NCBI GenBank assembly: GCA_016649895.1
Contig: JAENWR010000034.1
Span: 1 to 32,957, forward strand
Reading direction: 5' to 3'
Length of the DNA: 32,957 bases
From: Acidimicrobiia bacterium
GTDB lineage: Bacteria; Actinomycetota; Acidimicrobiia; Acidimicrobiales; SKKL01
The notes under the pieces are model-generated. The model saw nothing but the letters and a program-made list of their open reading frames with translations. It searched no databases and had not been told where the DNA came from. Of this stretch, positions 1 through 5,501 are shown one piece after another. The position numbers and the translations under genes are program-made. Each line of letters begins with the position of its first letter. Positions within the stretch are counted from its first letter, which is position 1.

Positions 1-23
1 CGTCAGATGTGTATAAGAGACAG
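1..23 (+). other. Illumina Nextera adapter remnant (artefact)
   Basis: The window opens with CGTC followed by AGATGTGTATAAGAGACAG, the 19-base Tn5 mosaic end used in Nextera libraries. The four bases before it match the adjoining read-1 adapter sequence. This is not genomic DNA. It creates false start codons and peptides such as MCIRDS and MYKRQ on the plus strand, and it adds about seven foreign codons to the truncated TetR gene on the minus strand. Confidence 0.97.
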
Positions 24-426
24 CCGCACGCCAGCGTTCGTCGGCGTCGGCCACCGCGGCGGCCACCTCGGGCTCGCGTCGGGCCGCCACGTAGGTCTCG
101 AGGAGCAGGGCCTCGCCGCGCGAGAGCTCCGGTTCGATCCGGCGGGCCGAGGCCTCGACCAGATCGGCCACCTTGCGGACACCCTCGGCCGAGAACGGCT
201 CCTGCGGCACGGCGCGGGTGACGACCGCCTCGTGCAGCAGCTCGCCCTTGCCACGGAAGCGGCCGTAGACGGCGCCGGTGGTGAGGCCCGCCGTGCGCAC
301 GATGTCCTGGATCCGGGCACCGTCGTAGCCGTCGCGTGCGAACACCTCGGCGGCGGCATCGATCAGGCGAGCCCCGACGGGATCGGCGGCGGGATCGGGG
401 CGCGCTGCGGGGGAGGTGCCGGGCAT
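24..426 (-). CDS. TetR/AcrR-family transcriptional regulator, 3' end missing
   Basis: The minus-strand frame opens at ATG 426-424 and runs without a stop into the adapter at the window edge, so only about 134 genuine residues remain of a usual 190-210. Residues 20-70 match the TetR DNA-binding domain: ARLIDAAAEVFARDGYDG, then IQDIVRTAGLTTGAVYGRF, the helix-turn-helix, then the typical KGELLHEAVV. The start of the ligand-binding domain follows. Members of this family are dimeric repressors released by small ligands. The ligand cannot be inferred because the C-terminal pocket is lost. An AT-rich palindrome lies 8 bp upstream of the start and suggests autoregulation. The frame was identified by direct translation because it is open at the contig edge. 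Confidence 0.9.
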
Positions 427-434
427 CTGGCGAT

Positions 435-447
435 AATAACAGTTATT
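435..447. promoter_or_regulatory. Candidate TetR operator
   Basis: AATAAC-A-GTTATT is a perfect 13-bp palindrome in otherwise very GC-rich DNA, placed 8 bp upstream of the TetR start codon. TetR-family repressors commonly bind such palindromes at their own promoters, and the AT-rich core could double as the -10 region. That it binds this regulator is inference. Confidence 0.6.
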
Positions 448-523
448 CGCCCGCGGTGCCAGAGGTCACAATCCTTCAGCCCGCCGGACCGTGCCGGCGA
501 GGACCCGCGGTCGTGGCGAAGGA

Positions 524-577
524 GACCCATGGGTCGAGAACACCACCAGATCCGTGCACCTCGCGACCCATGGGTCG
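524..577. repeat. Two copies of a GACCCATGGGTC palindrome
   Basis: GACCCATGGGTC occurs at 524-535 and again at 565-576, where it extends to the perfect 14-mer CGACCCATGGGTCG (564-577). The centres are 41 bp apart, close to four helical turns, which would put both sites on the same face of the DNA. They lie in the roughly 300-bp gene-free stretch between the TetR gene and the pilin-like gene. A related imperfect palindrome, GAACCCATGAGTTC, covers 740-753 and includes the pilin start codon. The arrangement resembles a paired operator. No regulator is identified. Confidence 0.6.
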
Positions 578-662
578 GGCGCGGTTCGGCTCGCCCGTCG
601 GGGCTCGATCGGACCCAAAGTTGATGCTGCGGGCGCTCCGCCTGAGTCGTTTGGCCTGGTCA

Positions 663-709
663 GGGCCGAAATTGGGCCGTCCGGATCATGCCGTAGGGAC
701 GTTCGGCCC
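663..709 (+). promoter_or_regulatory. Hairpin and shared motif upstream of pilin-like gene
   Basis: GGGCCGAA (663-670) is complementary to TTCGGCCC (702-709). Nested inside, CGTCC (678-682) pairs with GGACG (697-701), giving a 13-bp stem with a 7-nt bulge and a 14-nt loop. The 3' arm lies within CGTTCGGCCCAT (700-711), which recurs in inverted orientation at 22324-22335 ahead of the tad operon. It may be a structured leader or a protein-binding site. I did not recognise a known riboswitch. Confidence 0.45.
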
Positions 710-745
710 ATCGGGTCGGTGGTCGTGGGTGTCGAAGATGAACCC

Positions 746-1450
746 ATGAGTTCACGACTCTCCACCAGCCGCCGCTCCGACCGAGGGGCGACCCTCACCG
801 AGTGGGGGATGCTCGTCGCCCTGTTCGCCGTGGTGTCCATCGGGTCGATGGATTACCTCACCGCCGAGGCCGGTGCCCGCATGGGCGAGACCGCCGCTGA
901 CATCGGCGATCCGAATGTGGCGTTCGAGCTGGGCGACATCGAGCCCGACCCCTACGACCCCACGACCTCCACCCCGACGAGCCCCACAACCCCGACCACG
1001 CCGACGACTTCGGCGCCGCCTACGACGACGGCGCCGCCTACGACGGCCCCGCCGACGACCGCTCCCCCGGGCACCTACATCGGCCGGACAACGTGGGTGA
1101 AGTCGGCCAAGGAGACGGGCGTCTGGTACGCCCCGACATGGGAGGCGACCGCAACGCTGTCACTGTCTGACACGAACGGGTACACCTTGCAGGGTTCTGT
1201 GCAGGTACGAGTCAAGGTCACCGAGGTGAGGAAGGCCGGCTACTGGGGAGGCCGTGACGAGACGCTCGTCAGCTACTGGGACGTCACGGCGGTCGACGGG
1301 ATTCTCCAGCTCTCCGACTCGGACCTCTCGAACGCCACGTACAGTCAGAGCGTCTCGGAGATCCGATACGAAGTCACTGCCCTCACCGGAGTTCAGGCGC
1401 CGCAGCAGTGGGACGCCCGGAGCAAGAAGGTCACCATCGACGCTCCGTAG
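746..1450 (+). CDS. Secreted type IVb (Flp-like) pilin with Thr/Pro stalk and C-terminal domain
   Basis: This 234-residue protein starts at ATG 746; the open frame extends upstream, but that part looks non-coding. Residues 11-40 have the layout of a class III prepilin signal: a basic leader, Gly14 as cleavage position, then ATLTEW with Glu at +5 and Trp where Flp pilins have Tyr, then a hydrophobic helix. After about 40 more residues comes a low-complexity Thr/Pro stalk (about 70-110) and a cysteine-free C-terminal domain of about 120 residues rich in alternating beta-type sequence. The likely role is a pilus subunit or pseudopilin that displays a domain outside the cell. It stands alone, with no pilus assembly genes next to it, but its architecture parallels the pilin at 24522. 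The function of the C-terminal domain is unknown, and the pilin call rests on the short N-terminal motif. Confidence 0.6.
   Translation: MSSRLSTSRRSDRGATLTEWGMLVALFAVVSIGSMDYLTAEAGARMGETAADIGDPNVAFELGDIEPDPYDPTTSTPTSPTTPTTPTTSAPPTTTAPPTTAPPTTAPPGTYIGRTTWVKSAKETGVWYAPTWEATATLSLSDTNGYTLQGSVQVRVKVTEVRKAGYWGGRDETLVSYWDVTAVDGILQLSDSDLSNATYSQSVSEIRYEVTALTGVQAPQQWDARSKKVTIDAP
1012..1047 (+). repeat. Tandem 18-bp repeat in the pilin stalk
   Basis: GGCGCCGCCTACGACGAC (1012-1029) is followed directly by a copy differing at one base (1030-1047). It encodes part of the Thr/Pro/Ala stalk. Such repeats can change copy number by slippage and alter stalk length without shifting the frame. Confidence 0.7.
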
Positions 1451-1469
1451 GCCGTAGGTGCAGCACGCG

Positions 1470-1508
1470 GAGCCGGCAGCGTCGTCCCTGGGGCGGCGGT
1501 GCCGGCTC
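1470..1508. terminator. Hairpin between convergent genes, probable bidirectional terminator
   Basis: GAGCCGGCA (1470-1478) and TGCCGGCTC (1500-1508) form a perfect 9-bp stem around a 21-nt loop. It lies between the convergent ends of the pilin-like gene and the minus-strand operon. There is no strong U-tract, which is common for actinobacterial terminators. Confidence 0.6.
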
Positions 1509-1527
1509 TTGCGCGTGTCGGGTCGGT

Positions 1528-2058
1528 TCAGCCGGCGGGGGTGTGGCGCTGGCGCAGGTTGTCGATGAGCTCGCGCACCACAGCAGGGGCGGGTGCCCGC
1601 TCGGGTTCGTCGTCACCGCCACGAGATGCCTGCCGCGCCGTCGCTCGCTCGGCGTTGGTGTGGGTGCCGGCCACGGCCACTCCGAGCACCAGCAGCGCCA
1701 GGCCGGCAGTGGCCGCCAGCATCAGGCCGCCGCCCAGCTGCCAGCCGAGCAACATCAGCAGGCCGCCGCACACCGCGCCCACGGCGGGCAGCGCCGGCGT
1801 CTTCTTCGTGGGGATCACCACGTTGGCACCCGGACGGCGCTGGCCGAGGCGGGTGCGCACCTTGGCCTCGAACACCGCCCGGCTGAGGGGCACGAGAGCG
1901 GCGCGCACGGCGTGCTCGTCGCCCGCGTCGAACGCGCGGCCGAGGTCGCGCAGTTGACCTGGCAACCGATCCCACGTGGACGGCGGCAGCATCGCCCCGA
2001 CGAGATCGTCGAGGGTGGTGTGCGCTTCGGCGCGGGTGTCGGCGGTCAGATCGGTCAT
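1528..2058 (-). CDS. Small membrane protein of unknown function in ABC exporter operon
   Basis: 176 residues. The N-terminal 75 residues look helical (LDDLVGAMLPPSTWDRLPGQL, then LRDLGRAFDAGDEHAVRAAL) and faintly resemble the CATASP small-protein domain of CHAT/CATRA conflict systems, but the similarity is by eye only. Residues about 88-135 are hydrophobic and can form two membrane helices joined by a short turn. The tail is charged and ends in a predicted helix. The gene begins 13 bp after the stop of the second permease gene, so it is probably the last gene of the exporter operon. No catalytic motif is visible. It could be an accessory subunit of the exporter or an unrelated passenger. Confidence 0.7.
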   Translation of the reverse strand: MTDLTADTRAEAHTTLDDLVGAMLPPSTWDRLPGQLRDLGRAFDAGDEHAVRAALVPLSRAVFEAKVRTRLGQRRPGANVVIPTKKTPALPAVGAVCGGLLMLLGWQLGGGLMLAATAGLALLVLGVAVAGTHTNAERATARQASRGGDDEPERAPAPAVVRELIDNLRQRHTPAG

Positions 2059-2071
2059 CGGGGGATCTCGG

Positions 2072-2914
2072 TCATGGCTGCAACAGTGTGCCCAGCCGGC
2101 GCGCCGCGATGCGAAGTCCGACGGTGCCCATGACCACCAGGTACGTCACGGGGGCGAGCAACCCCCAGTGGAGGTCGCCGAGCACGACGGCCCGGGTGAG
2201 CGACACGCCCTGGTAGAGCGGGGTGATCCGCACGACGGCGGCCAGCCACTCGGGGTAGCGCTCGAGCGGGAAGAAGGTGGCCGAGAAGAGGAAGAGCGGC
2301 ACCAGCGCCAGGCTGATGAAGTCGAAGTCGACGAACGACCGCATGAACGTGGATGCCGCGAGCCCCGCCCCGGCGAAGGCGTAGGCGATGAGCATGGCGA
2401 TGGGGAGCGCTAGGACGGCCCACCACGACTCGACCAGACCGAACGCCACCATGGCGACGAGGAAGGCGAGGGCGTACACGGCGCCGCGCAGCACCGCCCA
2501 GGTGACCTCGCCGATGGCCACGTCGGCCACTCCGAGCGGCGTCGAGAGCATCGCGTCGTAGGTCTTGCCGTACTTGAACTTCACGAAGAACCCGAACGTG
2601 GTGTCCATGATGGCCCCGTTCATAGCGGCCACCGCGAACAGCCCGGGTGCCACGAACACCTCGTACGGCACGGTGTGGCCACTGGCGAGTTGCACCCCGC
2701 CGACGAGCGCACCGACGCCGACGCCGATCGAGCCGAGGTAGAGCAGCGGTTCGAGGAACCCGGTGAGGAAGAGGGCCCACATCCTCCGGTAGGCGAGGAA
2801 GTTGCGCTCGATGATCGCCACGGGCCGCCGACCGAGGAGTCCGATCGGGGTGATCCGACCCGCGGTCGCAGGCACGTGGGGGGAGCGGCGCTCGGGTCGG
2901 TCGGTGGCGGTCAC
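2072..2914 (-). CDS. ABC-2 type transporter permease (second subunit)
   Basis: 280 residues with GTG start at 2914. Its start overlaps the stop of the upstream permease gene in a GTGA junction, indicating translational coupling. It has about six hydrophobic segments after a cytoplasmic N-terminus and the ABC-2 permease pattern of the NodJ/daunorubicin-exporter type, including LFLFSATFFPLERYPEW near residue 210. The paralogous permease next to it has the equivalent LFLFSGTFFPVEQLPD, so the pair probably arose by duplication and acts as a heterodimer with the ATPase encoded upstream. The substrate is unknown; the family exports lipids, polyketides or oligosaccharides. Confidence 0.9.
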   Translation of the reverse strand: MTATDRPERRSPHVPATAGRITPIGLLGRRPVAIIERNFLAYRRMWALFLTGFLEPLLYLGSIGVGVGALVGGVQLASGHTVPYEVFVAPGLFAVAAMNGAIMDTTFGFFVKFKYGKTYDAMLSTPLGVADVAIGEVTWAVLRGAVYALAFLVAMVAFGLVESWWAVLALPIAMLIAYAFAGAGLAASTFMRSFVDFDFISLALVPLFLFSATFFPLERYPEWLAAVVRITPLYQGVSLTRAVVLGDLHWGLLAPVTYLVVMGTVGLRIAARRLGTLLQP

Positions 2915-3711
2915 GTCTGGAGCTCCCGGGTGAACCGGCGGGTTCCCCACCACCATCCGACGACGAAGAAGCCGACGAGCGCGAGTGAGTGCAGGAGCAC
3001 CTCGAGCGCCTCGATGTGGCCGGTGGTGGCTCCTCGGGCCAGCTCGGCCGCGTGCCACAACGGCGAGACGGCAGCGAACGGCTCGACGGCGTCGGGAAGC
3101 TGCTCCACCGGGAAGAACGTGCCCGAGAAGAGGAAGAGCGGGATGATCCCGATGCGCATGAGGACCGCGAAGGACTGGTCGGATTCCTGGCCGACGGCGA
3201 AGGTGGCCACCAACGACGAGACGGCCATCGCGCAGCCCACCGAGGCGAGGAGCGCGAGCGGGGCCCAGGGCGACGGGACTCCACCCAGGATGGCGGCCAC
3301 CAGGAGGAACGCAGCGCCCGACATGGCGGCGCGGACGCCGCTCCAGACGATGAGCCCGCCGAAGACGTGGCGTGCGTCGAGGGGAGTGGCCACCATGGCG
3401 TGGTAGGTGCGCATCCACTTCTTCCCCGCCATCACCGGCCACAGCGATTCGCCGGCGGCGACCTGCATGGCGCTGGCCACCAGCAGACCCGGCGTGACGA
3501 AGCTGAGGTAGTCGAGACCGCCGAGGTCGGATGCGCCTGCGCCGGATCCGCCCGTGCCGTCGTCGACCATGCCGCCGAGGCCCACGCCCATCCCGGCCAG
3601 GAACATCACCGGCGTGATGAAGCTGAGGATCACCGGACCGCGCCACAGGCTCTTGAAGATCTGGGCTTCGCGCTCGACGACGCGCAGCACGCCGGATCGG
3701 GTGGCGGTCAT
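2911..3711 (-). CDS. ABC-2 type transporter permease (first subunit)
   Basis: 266 residues. ATG at 3711 overlaps the ATPase stop codon in an ATGA junction. The N-terminus (VLRVVEREAQIFKSLWRGP) is amphipathic, as in NodJ-type permeases. About six membrane segments follow, with a Gly/Ser-rich external loop near residues 55-70 and the motif LFLFSGTFFPVEQLP near residue 200. It should pair with the permease encoded immediately downstream and with the single ATPase to form an exporter. No substrate can be inferred. Confidence 0.9.
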   Translation of the reverse strand: MTATRSGVLRVVEREAQIFKSLWRGPVILSFITPVMFLAGMGVGLGGMVDDGTGGSGAGASDLGGLDYLSFVTPGLLVASAMQVAAGESLWPVMAGKKWMRTYHAMVATPLDARHVFGGLIVWSGVRAAMSGAAFLLVAAILGGVPSPWAPLALLASVGCAMAVSSLVATFAVGQESDQSFAVLMRIGIIPLFLFSGTFFPVEQLPDAVEPFAAVSPLWHAAELARGATTGHIEALEVLLHSLALVGFFVVGWWWGTRRFTRELQT

Positions 3712-4655
3712 TCGTCGAGCGTCCGTCCGGTGATCATCAGGTACACGTCTTCGAGGGTGGAGCGGCGCACGAGCACCGATGCGGGCGGCGTGATCAGAGC
3801 GTCGACGCGGCCCATGGTGTGGTCGGTGTCGTCGGTGTAGACGAGCACCCGTTCGGCCAGGGCCTCGACGCGAGCACCGGCCGCGTCCTGCTCCAGCGCG
3901 AGCGCGGCGTCGTCGCGAGCATCGCTGGTGGCGAAGCGCAGCTCGACGACCTCGCGGGTGGCGTGGGCGTCGATGAGCGCCCGCGGCGAGCCGGCGGCCA
4001 CGATGCGGGCCCGGTCCATGATGACGAGCCGGTCGCACAGCTGCTCGGCCTCGTCGAGGTAGTGCGTGGTGAGGACCAGCGTGGCCCCCTCGCGCTTGAG
4101 CTGGTAGAGCCGCTCCCACAAGAGGTGTCGGGCCTGGGGGTCGAGGCCGGTGGTGGGCTCGTCGAGCAGGATCAGCTCGGGGCGGTTCATCAACGCCCGG
4201 GCGATCGTGAGGCGTCGTTTCATGCCGCCGGACAGCGGGTCGACCCGATCGTGCTTGCGTTCGGTGAGCTGGGCGAACTCGAGCAACTCCTCGGCCCTGC
4301 GTCGGATGACGTCGCGGGGGAGGTCGAAGTAGCGGCCGTAGATGAGGAGGTTGTCCCAGACGGTGAGCTCGGTGTCGAGGTTGTCCTCCTGGGGGACCAC
4401 GCCGATGCGGCCACGGATGTCCGTGCCGTGGCCGCGCGGGTCGAGCCCGAGGACCTGCAACTCGCCATCGGTGCGTTCGGAGACGCACCCGATCATCCGC
4501 ATGGTGGAGCTCTTCCCCGCTCCGTTGGCGCCCAGGAACCCGAACGCCTCACCGCGGCGCACCTCGAAGTCGATGCCGTCGACGGCCGTGAAGTCGTCGA
4601 AGCGCTTGGTGAGCGAGGAGGCGTGGATCAGCGGAGGTTCGGCGGGCTCGGTCAC
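3708..4655 (-). CDS. ABC exporter ATPase, NodI/DrrA-like
   Basis: 315 residues from the GTG at 4655. All nucleotide-binding motifs are present: Walker A GANGAGKS (42-49), Q-loop Gln89, signature LSGGMKRR (141-148), Walker B LILLDE (161-166) and switch His198. A C-terminal region of about 90 residues, typical of NodI/DrrA-type exporters, follows. It energises the two ABC-2 permeases encoded downstream with 4-bp overlaps. An in-frame ATG 36 bp further upstream (4691) is possible, but the GTG is preferred because a TAGCGT box lies 8 nt before it, a geometry repeated at other starts in this window, and because the ATG would add a low-quality 12-residue extension. Confidence 0.93.
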   Translation of the reverse strand: MTEPAEPPLIHASSLTKRFDDFTAVDGIDFEVRRGEAFGFLGANGAGKSSTMRMIGCVSERTDGELQVLGLDPRGHGTDIRGRIGVVPQEDNLDTELTVWDNLLIYGRYFDLPRDVIRRRAEELLEFAQLTERKHDRVDPLSGGMKRRLTIARALMNRPELILLDEPTTGLDPQARHLLWERLYQLKREGATLVLTTHYLDEAEQLCDRLVIMDRARIVAAGSPRALIDAHATREVVELRFATSDARDDAALALEQDAAGARVEALAERVLVYTDDTDHTMGRVDALITPPASVLVRRSTLEDVYLMITGRTLDE

Positions 4656-4663
4656 GGCCGCCG

Positions 4664-4669
4664 ACGCTA
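4664..4669 (-). promoter_or_regulatory. -10 box for leaderless ABC operon
   Basis: TAGCGT on the minus strand ends 8 nt before the GTG start at 4655, placing the expected transcription start at or next to the first codon. No clear -35 element is seen. Confidence 0.55.
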
Positions 4670-4672
4670 CCG

Positions 4673-4696
4673 CCGGCGTGCCGGGACGCACGCCGG
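4673..4696 (-). terminator. Hairpin after DUF3039 gene, terminator or operator
   Basis: CCGGCGTG (4673-4680) and CACGCCGG (4689-4696) form a perfect 8-bp stem with an 8-nt loop, 27 bp after the DUF3039 stop codon. It also lies 3 bp upstream of the -10 box of the ABC operon, so it could instead be an operator. The sequence does not separate the two roles. Confidence 0.5.
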
Positions 4697-4722
4697 ATTC
4701 GCTCCCAGACCGGCCGGCACTG

Positions 4723-4953
4723 TCAGCTGGCGCGGGAGGCCTTGATCTCGGCGCAGGCGGGGCACACCGGATAGCGCCCGGGGTCGCGGGTGGGCGTGAA
4801 CTTCTTTCCGCAGATGGCCGTGATCTGCTCGCCGGTGACGGCGGCGCGGGTGATGTCGGCCTTGCGCGCGTAGTGGGCGAAGCGGTCGTGGTCGCCGTCG
4901 TCGAAGTCGAAGTCGGGCTTGACCGGCGTGGGGGAGAGGGTGGGCTGCGCCAT
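4723..4953 (-). CDS. DUF3039 family protein
   Basis: 76 residues, the usual size of this actinobacterial family. Features are the stretch DRFAHYARKADITRAAVTG, then ICGKKFTPTRDPGRYPVCPAC with Cys at residues 49, 67 and 70. The Cys arrangement suggests a small metal-binding fold. The function is unknown. ATG 4953 is supported by a TACGCT box 8 nt upstream and no ribosome binding site, suggesting a leaderless transcript. It is a separate unit from the ABC operon downstream because a hairpin and a new -10 box lie between them. Confidence 0.9.
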   Translation of the reverse strand: MAQPTLSPTPVKPDFDFDDGDHDRFAHYARKADITRAAVTGEQITAICGKKFTPTRDPGRYPVCPACAEIKASRAS

Positions 4954-4961
4954 CGAGGCTC

Positions 4962-4967
4962 AGCGTA
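4962..4967 (-). promoter_or_regulatory. -10 box for leaderless DUF3039 gene
   Basis: TACGCT on the minus strand, separated by 8 nt from the ATG at 4953. The sequence before the start codon has no Shine-Dalgarno match. Confidence 0.55.
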
Positions 4968-4997
4968 ACGGCTGGGCTCGCACCGCCGGCGCTGGGT

Positions 4998-5345
4998 TCA
5001 GTCGTCGGGCACGAACGAGCTGAGGAGCCACGAGACGATCGAGATGACGAGTGCGGCGAGGAGGGTGAGGCCGAAGCCGTCGATGGCGAGCGTGTCGGAG
5101 AGCCAATCGGCGATGGCCAGCGACATCGCGTTCACCACCAGGAGGAAGAGCCCCAGCGTGATGACGGTGATGGGGAGGGTGAGCAGGATGAGCACCGGCT
5201 TCACGAGCGCGTTGACCAAGCCGAGTACCGCGGCGACCCACACGTAGCCCCAGAAGCCGCCGGTGACCTCCACGCCCTCGAACAACCGAGCTGCCACCGC
5301 GATGCCGGCGGTGAGGATGGCCCACCGGATCAGAGCTGATCGCAC
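4998..5345 (-). CDS. PF04020-type four-helix membrane protein (phage-holin-family label)
   Basis: 115 residues from GTG 5345. The start is set by an AGGAGG ribosome binding site 8 nt upstream; a longer frame opens at ATG 5402 but lacks such a site. Four hydrophobic segments at about residues 8-25, 32-50, 57-80 and 90-112 match the Mycobacteriophage D29 holin-like family (YvlD-type), including the typical LGLVNALVKPVLILLTLPIT. Despite the family name these are chromosomal proteins of unknown role in the cell envelope. It is followed after 44 bp by the DUF3039 gene in the same direction, which has its own promoter-like box. Confidence 0.88.
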   Translation of the reverse strand: MRSALIRWAILTAGIAVAARLFEGVEVTGGFWGYVWVAAVLGLVNALVKPVLILLTLPITVITLGLFLLVVNAMSLAIADWLSDTLAIDGFGLTLLAALVISIVSWLLSSFVPDD

Positions 5346-5501
5346 GTCACTCGCCTCCTGGTCGTCGGGTTGGACACCGCGACCGTAGTGCCGGCGTTCC
5401 ATGCGGGTGGGTGGGTCCGCTCGGCAGGACCTGGGCTGTTCGGATCATCACAGGAGCGTGTCGCACAGCTGGCCTCATGCTGACACGGGCGGGGCCGATG
5501 G

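Noticed and set aside
7-624. Plus-strand open frame beginning at the adapter
   Set aside because: Its first codons come from the Nextera adapter and it is antisense to the TetR gene; the rest shows no protein-like features.
529-624. A 31-residue frame starting at the ATG inside the first GACCCATGGGTC palindrome
   Set aside because: No ribosome binding site, no -10 box and no protein-like composition; the ATG is simply the palindrome centre.
955-1075. A CRISPR-like repeat array
   Set aside because: The repeats are coding Thr/Pro codons in direct tandem without spacers.
4998-5345. A prophage signal from the holin-family label
   Set aside because: The protein is a common chromosomal four-helix membrane protein, and no other phage gene is present.
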